Shown here: positions 37,443 to 49,390 of the stretch, one piece after another
How positions within the stretch are numbered: position 1 is the first letter of the stretch
Layout: every line of letters starts with the position of its first letter
Assembly: GCA_947034895.1 (NCBI GenBank)
Contig: OX344761.1
Coordinates: 73,903,839 to 73,967,838, forward strand
Origin: Rhytidiadelphus loreus
Lineage: Eukaryota > Streptophyta > Bryopsida > Hypnales > Hylocomiaceae
DNA: 64,000 nt
Direction of reading: 5' to 3'
Position numbers and translations under genes: made by a program
Notes under the pieces: model-generated
Databases searched by the model: none
What the model was told of the DNA's origin: nothing
What the model saw: only the letters and a program-made list of their open reading frames with translations

Positions 37443-38791
37443 AATTGGAGAATTCCCAGCCCTTACTTGGATGGATTTGGCGAAAGGAAAAAGGAAAAAA
37501 AACACAGCCCAAACTCTTGTCGGAAAAACCTGAAGGAGGTCAGTTTGGGGCATCAGATTGCCCAGAGAAAATACACTGCTTGGGTGTCCCCTCTACAACT
37601 GCTGTGGCTCCCCACGACGACACATCAATCAATCTTCGACTAGCTAGACTAGGGGCAACAACAAACGAGTAGATTCCGGAAACCCCGACGACGTGACCCG
37701 GAGCTTCGTCTTCCTCACTGGAGGCCTCCCCCTTTTTCTTCAAACAAGTATTCAGTAGTTGGCTATGGCCGCAAGCTTCCTCTCGCCGCTTTCTATCGTC
37801 AGGAGCCTGTCCAGGAGCATTATTCAAGCCCTCTGTCCGCCGACCTAGCTAGCTACGTTCTGCATAGATCTCCCAGCAATTAACTTCCCAGCCAGGTTTT
37901 CCAAACACTCCTCGACCCCGCCTCGCTCTCCACGTGCTGGCGACTGCATGCAAGCAGCGCCCTCGGCTCGCAAGTTAAGAGCGCAAGCATTTCGATTGGG
38001 TGCTAGTCGAGCGGAAGCATTAGCCTGAACAGTAGAAATCCGGATCCCAGAGTCAGCGCCTGCCTGCCTGCCTGCCTGCCTGCCTGCAGAAGAATTTCAG
38101 TCGAATTGCAATCGAATCTCTCAAGTTAGTTCGTTAGTTAGAGCCACCCGGAGGAAATGCGCATTGCCAATTGTCTGATTTGATTGGATTTGGCTGCAAG
38201 GAAGGACCTGCATGCAAGCGCTTTGCTAGTGGAGTAGGCCAGACTCCAGAGTTGCCACACGCCGGATCTGACCTAATCAACCTCCCGCACAGCTCTCGAA
38301 ATCAGACACAGAAAATCTATCGATCGCGCGCCCGGCGGTCTAAGACCTGCCAAAACCTTAGCCAAACAACTCACGCGTGCTTATAATAGGACCCAGCTTG
38401 TGCAGGTGGGGAGGGATGGATTTCTGTCGGCGAACGGTATTGATGGTACTAGCGTGTACAGACGAGTAGCACCAGGCTATATATGATATAAAGAGTCGGC
38501 CTGTGAATGCCACCCCTGGTGATCGATTGGTGTTGCTAATTTCGTAGTCGTCACTAGCTAGCTTGCTTAGCCCTGAATTTGCAGTTTTTCATCCTTCTAG
38601 AGGCTTCTTGGGATCCCGACTTTTCAGTTTCTGATGGAAGTGTTTGGGTTCGATCTAGGGGGGGTTGGGGGGGTAACTTCTTAGTGGTGAATCCGTGAAT
38701 TCGAAAGCTGGTGGTTCCGTAGTGTTGTGCTGGAGGAGTTTTTTTTGGTTACCGAGCATTTGCAGAGGAACCAACGTTGTGTGTTTGGGGG
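37443..38791 (+). promoter_or_regulatory. GC-richer upstream/leader region of the DCTPP1-like gene
   Basis: The base composition changes here and stays higher in GC up to the start codon, as expected for promoter and leader. A (TGCC)n microsatellite lies at 38058-38087. A 16-codon upstream ORF (ATG at 38633, stop at 38681-38683) ends 108 bp before the main start. ORFs on both strands at 37445-37830 have no recognised homology and lack splice partners, so they are not called genes. The transcription start is unknown. Confidence 0.4.
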
Positions 38792-40073
38792 ATGAGGGGA
38801 GAAGAGGAGCCGACGATGGAGTCGAAGATGATGATGATGCAGGAGTCGAAGATTAATCGGGAGATTAGTGCCGCGACTGGGACGCCCCTGACGCTTGGTG
38901 CACCTGCTGCTGCGGAGGCGAAAGAGGTGACGTTGAAGGAGCTGGCGCGCAGGATGGCGTCTTTCGCCGCTGCTCGGGAATGGGACCAGTTTCATAGCCC
39001 TCGCAATCTGCTTCTCGCACTTGTAATTCTCTTCCGTTCAACCTGCTGAATGGGCTATGATCAGTCAATATATCTCCTTGAATGGAATTCCTAGACTCTC
39101 GTAAGCATGGTTTTTTTGGTGGGGAGGGATTTGTTGAGAAGCGGGTCGCCTTTTGCTACAGTCGATGATAGTTTGGCAATTGAGTGTGCGGGTTTCGCTT
39201 TGAGAGAAGGCCAGAAGGAAGACTTTGAGTGTAGACGCACCCGACTCCAGTCCCCTGGAATCGAATCGCTTAGACTCGTGCATGAATGCTTCTGTTGTTT
39301 GTTTGACGTTTTACAGTATCGATCAGTTGTTGAGAACCATGTTGATGACAGTGTGGTTTCGATTTTAGAGAAGGTCAGACTAAAAGTGCTTCGAGCGTTC
39401 TGTACCGGACTTCACTTTCCCTGAACTACATTCCAAGACTCGTGGAAAGATGCTTTTGCTGCTTTATTGAGAGATTTCATTAGTTGTTGCGAACCGCGTC
39501 TGTTTTGCTACAGTGGATGATACTAATGTAATTAAATTGGTTTTAGCAAAGGTCAGACTAATAAAGAGCATTGAGTGCACTGCACGGGGGTTCACTTTCC
39601 CCTAGACCGAATCAGTCCAAGACTCGAAGTTTGATGATATTGTTGTTGTTTTGAGAGAGAGAGATTACAGTCATCAATTAGTTTTAAACTAAGAATTGGA
39701 TCTGCGATAAGTTTTTGTTTTAATTGGTTTTGTTGTCACGGATTACTACATATGGCAGGTCGGTGAAGTAGGCGAGCTCTCCGAGATCTTCCAGTGGAAA
39801 GGCGAGGTCCCGACTGGTCTGGCCGACTGGAACGACGCGGACAAGGAGCATTTGGGGGAGGAGTTGGCGGACGTGCTGCTCTACTTGGTGCGCTTAGCAG
39901 ACGTGTGCAATGTGAACTTGGACGAGTCGGCGCTACGGAAGCTCCAGAAGAATGCCACCAAGTACCCTGTGGAGCTTTGCAAGGGCAACAGCACCAAGTA
40001 CACCGAGCTCGCCAGGAACACCGTCCGACGCAACTTGAACAACACGGAGAATCGCGTGTATGAAAGTCTCTAG
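38792..40073 (+). CDS. DCTPP1: dCTP pyrophosphatase 1-like, all-alpha MazG-fold NTP pyrophosphohydrolase, 2 exons
   Basis: The family hydrolyses dCTP and modified dCTP to the monophosphate and pyrophosphate, keeping the nucleotide pool clean. Exons 38792-39022 and 39759-40073 join in phase (LLLAL|VGEVGE) to give 181 residues; human DCTPP1 is 170. Residues 1 to about 45 are a low-complexity leader with a methionine run (MESKMMMMQES). The domain starts at VTLKELARRMASFAAAREW, then DQFHSPRNLLLAL. The MazG metal-binding signature EXXE...EXXD is intact: E80/E83/E86 in GEVGELSEIFQW and E112/D115 in GEELADVLLYLVRLAD. The conserved C-terminal block is LQKNATKYPVELCKGNSTKY. The donor is CTT|GTAATT and the acceptor GGCAG|GTCGG. 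The first in-frame ATG was chosen; a second at 38816 is possible. No break is seen. Confidence 0.92.
39080..39700 (+). repeat. Diverged tandem repeats in the DCTPP1-like intron
   Basis: Phrases such as 'ttttgctacagt.gatgat', 'cagttgttg.gaacc', 'aaggtcagactaa.a' and 'cttcactttcccctga/g' occur two to three times at roughly 180-250 bp spacing across the 736-bp intron. Short ORFs inside are repeat by-products. Confidence 0.55.
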
Positions 40074-40119
40074 CAAACGGGTGCACAGTCACCCCTCTTT
40101 GGGAACTCATCCCACTTCA

Positions 40120-40700
40120 TATGGTTCCAGTTCAAAACCAACGATTCGATTGAGATTTCGTGATGTTTGCCTGTGCGTTACCTTAGGTTAAGAACTAAGT
40201 TAGCGTCAGTTTTTTCTGATCCTTCGCAGGCAGGCAGGCAGGCAGGCAAGCTTTGACAAAAAAATTTAACCCCCTTTTGCAACCCATGGATCCCTAGCCT
40301 CTTCACATATATGCCTTGACCTGATCGAGCCTACAGTTCGAAGCCAATAATCTAGATTAATCATGTTACTTTGCATGTTCAGCTTGGGTTTTTACTAGCT
40401 CCAGTTTTTTCTGCTACTTCCCGGGCAAGCTTTGACAAATGTTTGCACCCTTTTTGCAAGCTTTCGATGTTCACATGCCCCGGTTGGAGCCTACAGTTCA
40501 AAGCCAACAATCTCTACAGTAGATTTCATGATGTTTACATGTGCAGCTTGGGTCTTGTACTAGCTCCACTTGTTCTTGGGTTGCAGAATAGCTCCTAAAC
40601 CCTAAACCCCATTCCTGTTCACATATCTCAAGGTTGGAGCCTACAGTTCAAACCCTACTGTAGTAGATTTATGATGTTGCATGTGCAGTTTTTCCTGCAT
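40120..40700. repeat. Minisatellite-like diverged repeats downstream of DCTPP1-like
   Basis: Four related units begin with CAGTTCAAAxCCxAC (about 40131, 40334, 40495 and 40645) and continue with 'tgatgttt.catgtgcagctt' and 'actagctcca.ttttttc'. Spacing is about 150-200 bp. A (GCAG)n microsatellite at 40226-40250 lies in the first spacer. A telomere-like CCTAAACCCTAAACCCC occurs at about 40592-40608. Confidence 0.7.
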
Positions 40701-43700
40701 TGTGAACAGGGACCAGCTTGACATCATCATTCATCACCTCACCTACTGCAAACTCTAGCTTCAAGACTTCTCCTGTTTGGTGACTAGGCAATTTTTGGCA
40801 CTTTTTAACTGTTCAGGCTTTTCCATATGTTCGCAGCCAGGGCACAAGCTAGATAGACTTGTGAGATGAACCCCCCTTTTTCTTTTTTCTTTTTTCTTTT
40901 TTTCTTTTTTAATGCAGGTGAGCTTGTGCTTGCAAGTACATGATGATAGATGCTCTGCTTCAACACCTTGTTGTGGGAAACTTGCAATTTACTTCATAGT
41001 TGATGCATAGTACTGCAGGCAGGTTGGATGAGTTGGGACGCCAGAATATTAGCAGTGTGTGGGTCATATATTAGCATAGCTAGTAAAAAGAGCACATACT
41101 GGTGGGGTCTTACACACTGAAATTTGGGACAGATCTTTACACGTGGGAGCTACTAGTAAGATTTTCTGAACATGTTCAAAACGTAAATTGTTTTTTTTCT
41201 TTTTTCTTTCGGGGGTTCAATCGTGTACCGTCTTTTGTTGAAATGAACACGGAATTGAAGCAGTCAGCATGGGAGATATGAGGGCTCTGATCTACGTTAA
41301 CTCGACATTAGTGTGGATGTGGAATTCTCTTAACTTATGTGTTGGAATCTCAAGAGATGGGTAACTTCAAACATGAACATGCTGTCCACTGCACTGCCTG
41401 CGTGTATGTGTGTATGTGTGTGTGTGGTCCTCCTCAGCATGCAGTAGTACTGGATATTATTAATGGTGTGAAAAAAATTAGTGGGAGGTGCATCTCCAAG
41501 TTATTGTGCAAAATAATGTATGACACTTTCTCTAACTGACGTCCAAGTGGGTGCTGCTGCACGTGTGTGTGGTCAGAACATTTGCTGGACTTCAACATGG
41601 GCTCATACTACTGATACTCAGCAATCATTGGTTGCATGAGAGAAAACAAAAAATGGTTTGTAACTTTATGTATTTGTTGGCATGGGACAAAGGCTCCGCC
41701 AAATGAATGACAAAAGCTACTTCTATGGTATGGTGGAATATGAGGAAGGAAGCCTCCTAAAGTTGCCATTCGAAAGCTAGCCACACATGTTACAAGGACA
41801 TCATGATGTATTGTAGTTTAACCCTTATTAAACGTTGAGGAAAAAAGACATTTGGCGTCCGGTGATGGATGACAAGGAATCCTTGTAAAAGGACAGAAGT
41901 GCAAACTATTCATCCTCGAAAGGACAGAAGTCTTCTATAGTAGTTTGACTTCCAATGAGTGCTTTTCGCTATTTCTAAAGCCCACGCTTCACACGGTAAC
42001 AGACAGTGATGATTTTCAAGGCCACCCCTTCGTGCTTCAAGGGTTAACCACCTTCTTTTTTAAATTGTAGATTTCGTAGCGCACTAAGAAAATGCAAAAA
42101 CCCAAGCCCCACTCAGAAAGTCAAAACTCCAGAAACTAGAACTTTCAAAGTTTGAATCCCCCAGGCTTTGAAAACTCAGAGCTTTCAATTGAACCTTCCA
42201 GCAGTCTAAAATCTACCAAATGAGTAATTCAAGCCTGTAATGAAATGAACAAGCCTGGGCTTCAACTGTTCATTACTGCACTGTAAGCGCTACAGAACCA
42301 GCTAATTCTTTTCTTAAATGTTTGAGCCAAGAAAATGCAAATCCATTCATGCAAATTAGTAGGCATTTATTTTATTTTATTTTTGTTTTATAATTTTAAG
42401 AAAAACTGTGCTGGGGAGTGGGGACTCTAACTTCCAAATAGTGTCTTCCACACAATCATTTCTGTTGCTGCCAATGATGAAAAAAAGGACTGCATTTCAG
42501 GGGGGGTACAGGCAATAAGTTACTGGCTCAGGGCTGCCTGGCTCATTCCGCATGGAGAACTGAACCCCCCCAAGTCCCAAGTGATTGGCGAGAGCTACAA
42601 ACTCCTACGCCATGCCTTGCCATAGGCTGATGTAAGCTTCGCACTTACTTTCCTGCCAATGAAATCAAAAACCTGGCCAACTGGCTGGGAATCCAACTCC
42701 TCAAAACGGAAGCACCATTTACACGCTTCCGTATCTCGGGAAACACGAGAAAATTCCACGACCAGAAAGTAGTAGTATACGAGAGAGTGCAAAAAACATT
42801 CTTATAAGAGCTTTTTTAATTTTTTCTAAAAAGCTGCTGCAAAAGGCCAATTGGTCACTGGAAACAGGAGGCACGATCTCAGTCATCTTTTTTAGGGACA
42901 TCCACAGAGACTGGAATTTGAGTTTGCAGAGTATGTGTGTATGTATGTATGTATTTGATTTGTTTTTTAAATTTTTTTTTAAAAAGACAGATAATCTGAC
43001 ACCGTAGGTCAGTTCCTGGGTTGTGTTTTTTTTGTTTTTTTTTGTTTTAACTTTAGTTTTTCGGGGGTTAACTTTGTTTATCTATTTTTTGAATCCAAAG
43101 TTCAAGGAAACCCCATGATGAGGACAGAGTCAACAGGCCCAGGGGAGGGGGGAGTCATCAATCAACAGGCTTGGTCTTTGCAAAATTTGTGGAAAGATTT
43201 CAGATGGATGAGTTTTTTGTTTCTATTGGAGACAACAAGGACAACAACAAGCAAGGCAACAACTGTGACAATTTGCACAAAGATTAAGACGGATGTGAGT
43301 TTTTTGTTTTTTATTTGGGACAACAAGGCAAGTGACTTCTCAACCACCATATCATAATCTTTTCTCTCCACACACAATCATACAATATCCTGTCCAGCCT
43401 TTTTGCTCATGTCCATATTTTTGGTTTGTAACTTGTCACCTAAACCTCTCTCTCTCTCTCAAACTCCGCTGGGACATGTAAGCTTGAGTACTACTTACAT
43501 GTCGTGTTGGTGGGCACATGTCAGAAGATGTCGAAACCTGGCATCGTGGTGATTGAAGCTCTCTTTCAAAATCTCGCTGCCAAAATCCCGGGCCAAATCC
43601 CGGGCCAAATCCAAGCGATATGGAAGTGCAAGTCGCTTTTTCGATTGTGCAGCGCACATTCAAGCCGAAAACTAAGTTTATTAGCACTCAGTCACACTCA

Positions 43701-45239
43701 GAAAACACACACACAAGCAGTCGTTTCAAAACCGTCACTAAGTTTAGTGAGCGAGCAAGCAAGAAGAGGAGGTCTCAAAGCTTAGTGCCCCAAGACCACC
43801 TTTTTCTATTTGATAAAAAAAATTCTTTGTAGTTGTGTGTACGACTATTAATAGTGAAAATTGATTGTCTTTTGTAGACCCAAGGAAATGACGTACAAGA
43901 AGGACTAGTTGTGGATATTCTCGAAGTCATTTGGGTGGTCTACCGAAAGACCAAGTTGCCGACCATCAGTAGAAGACACAACCAAAGTGCACATTGCTGT
44001 CTACATGGAAATTGGTGTTGTCCCTTACATTCTCTCCAACATAAATGAGATGTTGAAGTTGTTGACTTGTCTATTGTTAATGACGATTTTCCAACAAAAT
44101 GACGGTGGGACTGTATAATTGTAGATAACGTCCTTGAAAGGAGTAGCAAATATCTTGGGCCCAATTTCCAATTTGAAAGAAGAATCAAGGTATTCAAGAT
44201 GCTTTGATTCTTTGACATCATTCTTTGGTATTGATTCTTTCATATCTTGAGTGCAAGAATGAATGTGTGACTTGGTCGATTATCACATGCAAGTAGACTG
44301 TGTAACTCTAACCACATGTGCAACTACAATGAAAATAGTAGATTGTAGTCAACAATGTTCTGGAAGGTTATGGTCCCATATTGACTAAGTATTTGTTGAT
44401 TTATTCTAGCCAACTGTCAATCATGGTGGGGCTTTTGAATAAGTTCAACACATGTGAAGATGTAGAGGCATGCCATTAGAAGGAGAAAAATAGTTTGTAT
44501 ATATATGAAAAAAAATTGTTATGGTGATTCCATCAATAGACCATTGTCCCACATTATGTTTTTGTGGAATGGATCTTTGAATGCATAGGCTTTTGATCGA
44601 CTTTGTATTCCAAAGGATTTGCATTTCTCTCATTTCTCTATAAACTTCTTGAATATTCATTTTCTTTTAAACTATGGCCCTAAATTGCATGTTTGATAAT
44701 CTTTAGAAAACATGGTGCATTTGAGGGTTTAGGACGTGATTGTAGGGTGTAAACTTAAGCTAGACTTAGTTCTAATAGATTCATAGAGGAGGAGGAATTT
44801 ATAGAATTCTTTTTCTTTTTGCTACTCGTAGAGTTAATATTAGAATTAGGCTTTCTTCAAGTGCAAGTGGGCACAAGATATGCCATTCAATTTTTTCAAA
44901 TGACACATTATTTTACATTTCTCTTACATCCTCAAAATTGCCATGTTGTATATACCTAAATATCATTTGTGACTACATTATTTAATCCTATTAGTATAGT
45001 TTACAATAATATACCAAAGTGATACTCAATTTAATTAGTCACATTTGAAATAGTATTGTATGAAATAATTTTGTATTGATTTCCATCCCCAAATAATAAT
45101 TTTTAGTGAACTAATTTGTTGGTGACACTACTTAATATGAGCCCTCACTAATAGTATAAATTAGTATAGTTGGAGCTATTAGAGTGATGCAGAGAAAATT
45201 GGAAGAATTGTGCACACAATTCTCGACACAATTGCAAGA
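40701..45239. other. Gene-poor region of mixed composition
   Basis: No complete gene is supported. It holds poly-purine/pyrimidine tracts (40875-40910), a GTGTAT microsatellite (41400-41425) and a GTAT repeat (42931-42953). It also holds a 14-bp direct repeat, (A)TCCCGGGCCAAATC, at about 43584-43612, and a possible exon relic on the minus strand at 42600-42740. The CT-rich patch at 43445-43462 is simple sequence. Confidence 0.4.
42595..42741 (-). other. Possible exon relic, unidentified
   Basis: Minus-strand frame with an unusually protein-like composition for this spacer: SRDTEACKWCFRFEELDSQP, then VGQVFDFIGRKVSAKLTSAY. A potential donor (GGAAA|GTAAGT) falls inside it. I recognise no family, and no convincing partner exon was found. 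It may be an exon of a degraded gene or chance. Confidence 0.2.
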
Positions 45240-46128
45240 ATCAGAAGAATAAAGTTCCTTGACTATGTTTTCACCATAAATTCTCCATTTCTAGTACAAG
45301 TACCAAGAAAAAACACTTCTAGATACATGTAACCATAGGATCTTATAGTATGTTGGTTTTAGAAAATGTGGAAAAAAATTCAAAAATTTCCACTATTTGG
45401 ATTGTAAGATATTGGCGTTTTGAATTGACAAAAATCCTTTTTTTGACTTAGTGAAAAATAGAGCAGTTGCACTTTACAAGGTCACAATAGTATGAAAAAA
45501 CATTCATGGTGGTGGTGCTTCTTTGGATTCAATCTTCAAGGCAAGTTGGCTATATGCTTGAAAATTTTCAAATCATTTGGAATTGTACAACATATAGGAA
45601 AAAACAATAAATTGAAAGAAATAGATAATGATTCAAAATATTAAATTGTTAAGAATTTAGTTATGGAATTAAAAAAATGCCAATTCCAACGATCGTACTA
45701 TTGTAATAGGCAATCTATATCATATGATTTTTTTCCCAAAAAAATGTTGAAAATTGAGTTAAAATAAAGGACTTCAAAGTTTATTTTAGAGTAGAGAATC
45801 CATAAGTGCATCAAAATAGAATGATTCAAAATTTTCCACACATGTACAAGTCTAGAAAATCAATATCGAATTTTAGTTTATAAAAAAAGTGATTTTTTAT
45901 GATTTGCTTGGATTGCCTATCAAGTAATGAAAACTACATACTATACAATAACTTTTTAACCATGTAGTAAAAAATTATGAAAATTATTGGGCCTTAAAAG
46001 AAAAAACTCATCCCCATTTTGTCAATGTGAAAATTTCAAAGGAAAAAAAATAAAAATTCTATTTGTAGTGAGCTACCTAAAATCACTATGTTGCCAAGAA
46101 AATGTAGTTTGGTCCTTGAGAGAATGGA
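45240..46128. mobile_element. Family B TTAA element, ends decayed
   Basis: Block order matches 46742-47675: 'gactatgttttcaccat', 'catgtaaccataggatctta', 'ggtggtgcttctttggattc', 'aatcatttggaattgtacaa', 'aactttttaaccatgtagt', and a right end with 'atgttgccaagaaaatgtag'. Both terminal repeats are eroded ('tagtttggtccttgagaga' remains). Confidence 0.65.
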
Positions 46129-46139
46129 TTTAGTCTAAC

Positions 46140-46431
46140 CATTAGATGGGATTCGGGGGGGCTGGAGGGCTGTTTCAGGCTGTTCCCAGCTCCGTTCCCC
46201 CATTCCCCATCGAACGCGGATGCCAGTTGTTTTTTTTAAATTTAAAAAAATATTAAAAATTTAAAGTTCTTAAAATGAAAAACAAAGTTAATTTTTATTT
46301 TATTTTAAAATCGACATAGTAGTCGCTTGGTCAGGTCAACAAGCCTTGCAAACGTCCAGTTTCGTCTAGTTTCGTCCAGTTTCCCACTTAGGAACTCACG
46401 GCCCTTCCTAGTAGGGAAATCCCATCTAATG
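46140..46431. mobile_element. Family E element with CATTAGATGGG ends, inverted copy
   Basis: Starts CATTAGATGGGATTCGGG and ends GAAATCCCATCTAATG. The interior is the inverse of 21724-22040 ('ggctgttcccagctccgtt' here against 'aacggagctgggaacaacc' there). It lies about 12 bp from the right edge of the eroded family B copy. Confidence 0.75.
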
Positions 46432-46589
46432 TTATGGGAACCAAAAAATACTTAGTTTTGTAGACAAAATCTTGATGTACAATAAATATTCTTCTTAACT
46501 ATAAACAATAATATTATTAGTCAAGAATATTATTATGCATGATAAAAACAATTTCCAAGGTTCGAAATGTCAAGTTGCCAAGATATGTG

Positions 46590-48215
46590 AGAACGCATTT
46601 CAAAGCACTTTAATTAGTGAAGCACATTTTATGTGAGAATGCATTTTAAAGCACTTTTATTAGCAAAGCACATTTTATGTGAAAATGCATTTTGAAACAC
46701 TTTTATTGGCAAAGCACTTTTTATGTGAGGATGTATTTTAACCCCTAAAGGACCATCAATGACTATATTTTCACCAAAAAAACGCTTCAAACTACCATTT
46801 CCGGGACAAGTGCCAAATTTTGAAAAAAAAAAAAAAATTGACACATGCAACTGTAGGATCTTGTAGTATGCTGACTTGAGAACATGTGGAAAAATTTCTG
46901 AAATTTCCACAACGTGGATTGCAAGATATGAGCTTTTGAGTTCCCAAGAATCCTTTGGGGGGCCCTTGTGAAAAAACGGGCAACTGCACTTCACAAGGTC
47001 ACATTTTTATGAAAAAATGTCCAAAGTAGTAGTGCTTCTTTGGATTCATTCTTCAAAGCAAATTGGCTACGTGCTTGAAAAAATTAAGATCATTTGGAAT
47101 TGTACAACATATAGGAAAAAAATAAAAAGTAGAAAGAAGTAGAGAATGATTCAAAATACTAAATTGTTAAGAATTGAATTATGGAATTGAAAAATGACAA
47201 TATCAGTGGTTGTAATGTTGTAATAAACAATCTACATCCTATGATTTTATTTTTTCCCAAAAATATTGAAAATTGAGTTAAATGAAGGACTTCAATGTTT
47301 ATTTTAGAGTAGAGAATTCATAACTATCCTCAAACTAAAACTCCTCATAACTATCAAACTCATTGATTAAAATGCAATGATTCAAAGCTTTCCACGTATA
47401 CATAACTCTAGAAAACCAATTTCAAATTTTAGTTTCTGAAAAAGGTGATTGTTTTTTATGTGCCTGGACTGCCCATTTCCTCCCCCAAAAGTAACATATT
47501 AGGCCATAACTTTTGACTCATATTTCCAAATGTCATGAAATTTAGTGCATATGAAAAGATATTCCTCGTCCCCACCTTCTACTAAAATTTCAGCCTAAAA
47601 TATGCAAATCTCTAGTCACATGTACTTGCCCAAAATTGCTACGTTGCCAAAAAATGCACGTTGGTCCTTTAGGGTTTAAAGCACTTTTATTAATGAAGCA
47701 CTTTTCATATGAGAATGCATTTTGAAGCACTTTTTTTAGCGAAGCACATTTTATGTGAGAATGCATTTCAAAGCACTTTTATTAGCGAAGCACATTTTAT
47801 GTGAGAATGCATTCCAAAGCACTTTTATTGGCAAAGCACATTTTATGCGAGAATGCATTCCAAAGCACTTTTATTGGCAAAGCACATTTGATGCAAGAAT
47901 GCATTTCAAAGCACTTTTATTCACAAAACACATTTTATGTGAGAATGCATTCCAAAGCACTTTTATTCGCAAAACACATTTTATGCAAGAATGCATTTCA
48001 AAGCACTTTTATTGACAAAGCACATTTGATGTGAGAATGCATTCCGAAGCACTTTTATTGGCAAAGCACATTTGATGTGAGAATGCATTCCGAAGCACTT
48101 TTATTGGCAAATCACTTTTGATGTGAGAATGCATTCCGAAGCACTTTATTGAAGCATTTTTTAATGTGAGAATGTGTTTCAAAGCACTTTGATTAGCGAA
48201 GCACTTTTGATGATA
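46590..48215. repeat. 46-bp tandem repeat array, interrupted by a family B element
   Basis: The unit is about 46 bp and contains GAATGCATTTCAAAGCACTT, then a variable TTATTAGCGAAGCACATTTT part. About three to four units precede the inserted element (46590-46741) and about twelve follow it (47676-48215). Many later units are nearly identical. Because 46 is not a multiple of three, the plus-strand frames at 47755-48034 rotate through the unit and are not taken as genes. Confidence 0.9.
46742..47675. mobile_element. Family B TTAA element inserted into the 46-bp array
   Basis: The 934-bp element begins CCCCTAAAGGACCATCAATG and ends TTGGTCCTTTAGGGT. TTAA stands at both borders (46738-46741 and 47676-47679). 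Joining the flanks over one TTAA gives GTATTTTAAAGCAC, which is the repeat unit itself (compare GCATTTTAAAGCAC at about 46640). This is direct proof of insertion with a TTAA duplication. No transposase is encoded. Confidence 0.92.
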
Positions 48216-49390
48216 CCTTGGAGGCAGTAGTGTGTCATATGAGAAGGTTGAGTGTATTTGAAAGCTGACCACCCCCACCCACCCCTACCCCCACCCCTGC
48301 CCAGCAACAATTCAGTTATACGTCCTTGAGTCTTATCTCTTCTTCAGTCTTTAGTTTGTCTTTTTTCATGCATTCCACGTAAGACCAACATATTTTCATT
48401 CAGAGCTTAAGTTTAAGTTACGTCAAAACAAAAAAAGCTCCCCCAAAACTATATTATGAATCGGCATGAAGCCCACTGACAAGAAAAGAGTCATGCAAAC
48501 TGTGTTTCTTCTTCTTCTTGTTGCTGTCTGGCTGAAGAAACACAAGATAAGTTGATGCAGCCACTCGTGTTTTTGCATTTGGGGTGTCAGTCGATCAGAC
48601 TGAGTGTGTCTGTCTCTGTCTCTGTCTGTCTGTGTGCATCTGTGTGCGTCTGTGAGTGTGTCTGTGTGTGTGTCTGTGACTGTCTGTGTGCGCGTCTGTG
48701 AGTGTGTCTGTGAGTGTGTCTGTGTGTGTGCAGACGCAACAGACTGTCAAGTTTTCGCAGCAGACTGTCAAGGTTTCCCAACAGACTGTCAAGGCTTCGC
48801 AGCAGACTGACAAGGTTTCCCCAATTAGCAGGCTTCCCAAGTTCCCATGCCTTGCCCTTTGCGCACTTAATTGCACACTTAATTGCACACTTTTGTGCCA
48901 TTGACAGTGACGATTCAAATGAGGAAAAAAAGGCTGCACTAAAAACATTATGCTATATAACTGGAATTCTAACTTCAGCAACGTCGTTTTTACAATTGAA
49001 ACACACCCCTTTTTCCTCCTCTCAGTCAGACTTGATTGAGAGAGAGAGAGAGAACGGACGGACAAACTGGGTTTATGGTTTCATATTGATCCAACAAAAA
49101 GAATTTGGGGAACTTGAATTGGTACGTAGCCGGTCGGTCATAGGGGCTCAGGTGGAGAGTTTTTTGTTTATTGTTGAACTTTGTGCTCCATGTGCTATCA
49201 ATGTCCTATCAATGTCCTCATGGAAGAAGGAGCCAGGGGCATGGATGTAGTAAAGTATGGGAAGCCTTTCAGCAGATTTGGTCTCCTAAAGCATCTCCCC
49301 ATCGCGCGGTGCAGGTGCAGAATCATACACTGCCTGGGCAAGGGTTTTTTTTGTCGCAACCAGGGGACTGATTTCTTTATCTTAGCAGGA
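48216..49390. other. GC-richer spacer with simple repeats
   Basis: No gene is recognised. C-rich tract at 48270-48300, (TG)/(TCTG) microsatellite at 48601-48732, and a roughly 22-bp minisatellite (CAGACTGTCAAGG-containing, about four units) at 48743-48815. The 178-codon plus frame at 48714-49250 runs through these repeats and has no recognisable domain. Confidence 0.45.
48601..48815. repeat. TG/TCTG microsatellite followed by a ~22-bp minisatellite
   Basis: 48601-48732 is almost entirely GTGTCTGTG-type simple sequence. From 48743, units with CAGCAGACTGTCAAGG, CAACAGACTGTCAAGG and CAGCAGACTGACAAGG repeat at about 22 bp. ORFs on both strands here come from the repeat. Confidence 0.9.

Noticed and set aside
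37445..37827. Overlapping ORFs on both strands (75-111 codons) upstream of the DCTPP1-like gene
   Set aside because: No recognised domain and no splice partners; most likely leader or promoter sequence with higher GC content.
38041..38090. CRISPR-like or other array signal from regular TGCC repeats
   Set aside because: It is a simple tetranucleotide microsatellite without spacers, in a plant genome.
39736..40110. 124-codon minus frame, Ser/Arg/Cys-rich
   Set aside because: Antisense shadow of DCTPP1-like exon 2, caused by its GC-rich codons.
40592..40608. Interstitial telomeric repeat (CCTAAACCCTAAACCCC)
   Set aside because: Only about two units; too short to claim telomeric origin and not at a promoter of a recognised gene.
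47755..48034. Repetitive ORFs (KHILCENAFQSTF-type) across the 46-bp array
   Set aside because: The period is not a multiple of three, the frames are explained by the tandem repeat, and no start or domain is supported.
48587..49250. ORFs of 104-178 codons on both strands with HTHRHTHR or VCVSVSV stretches
   Set aside because: They are translations of the TG/TCTG microsatellite and the adjacent minisatellite.
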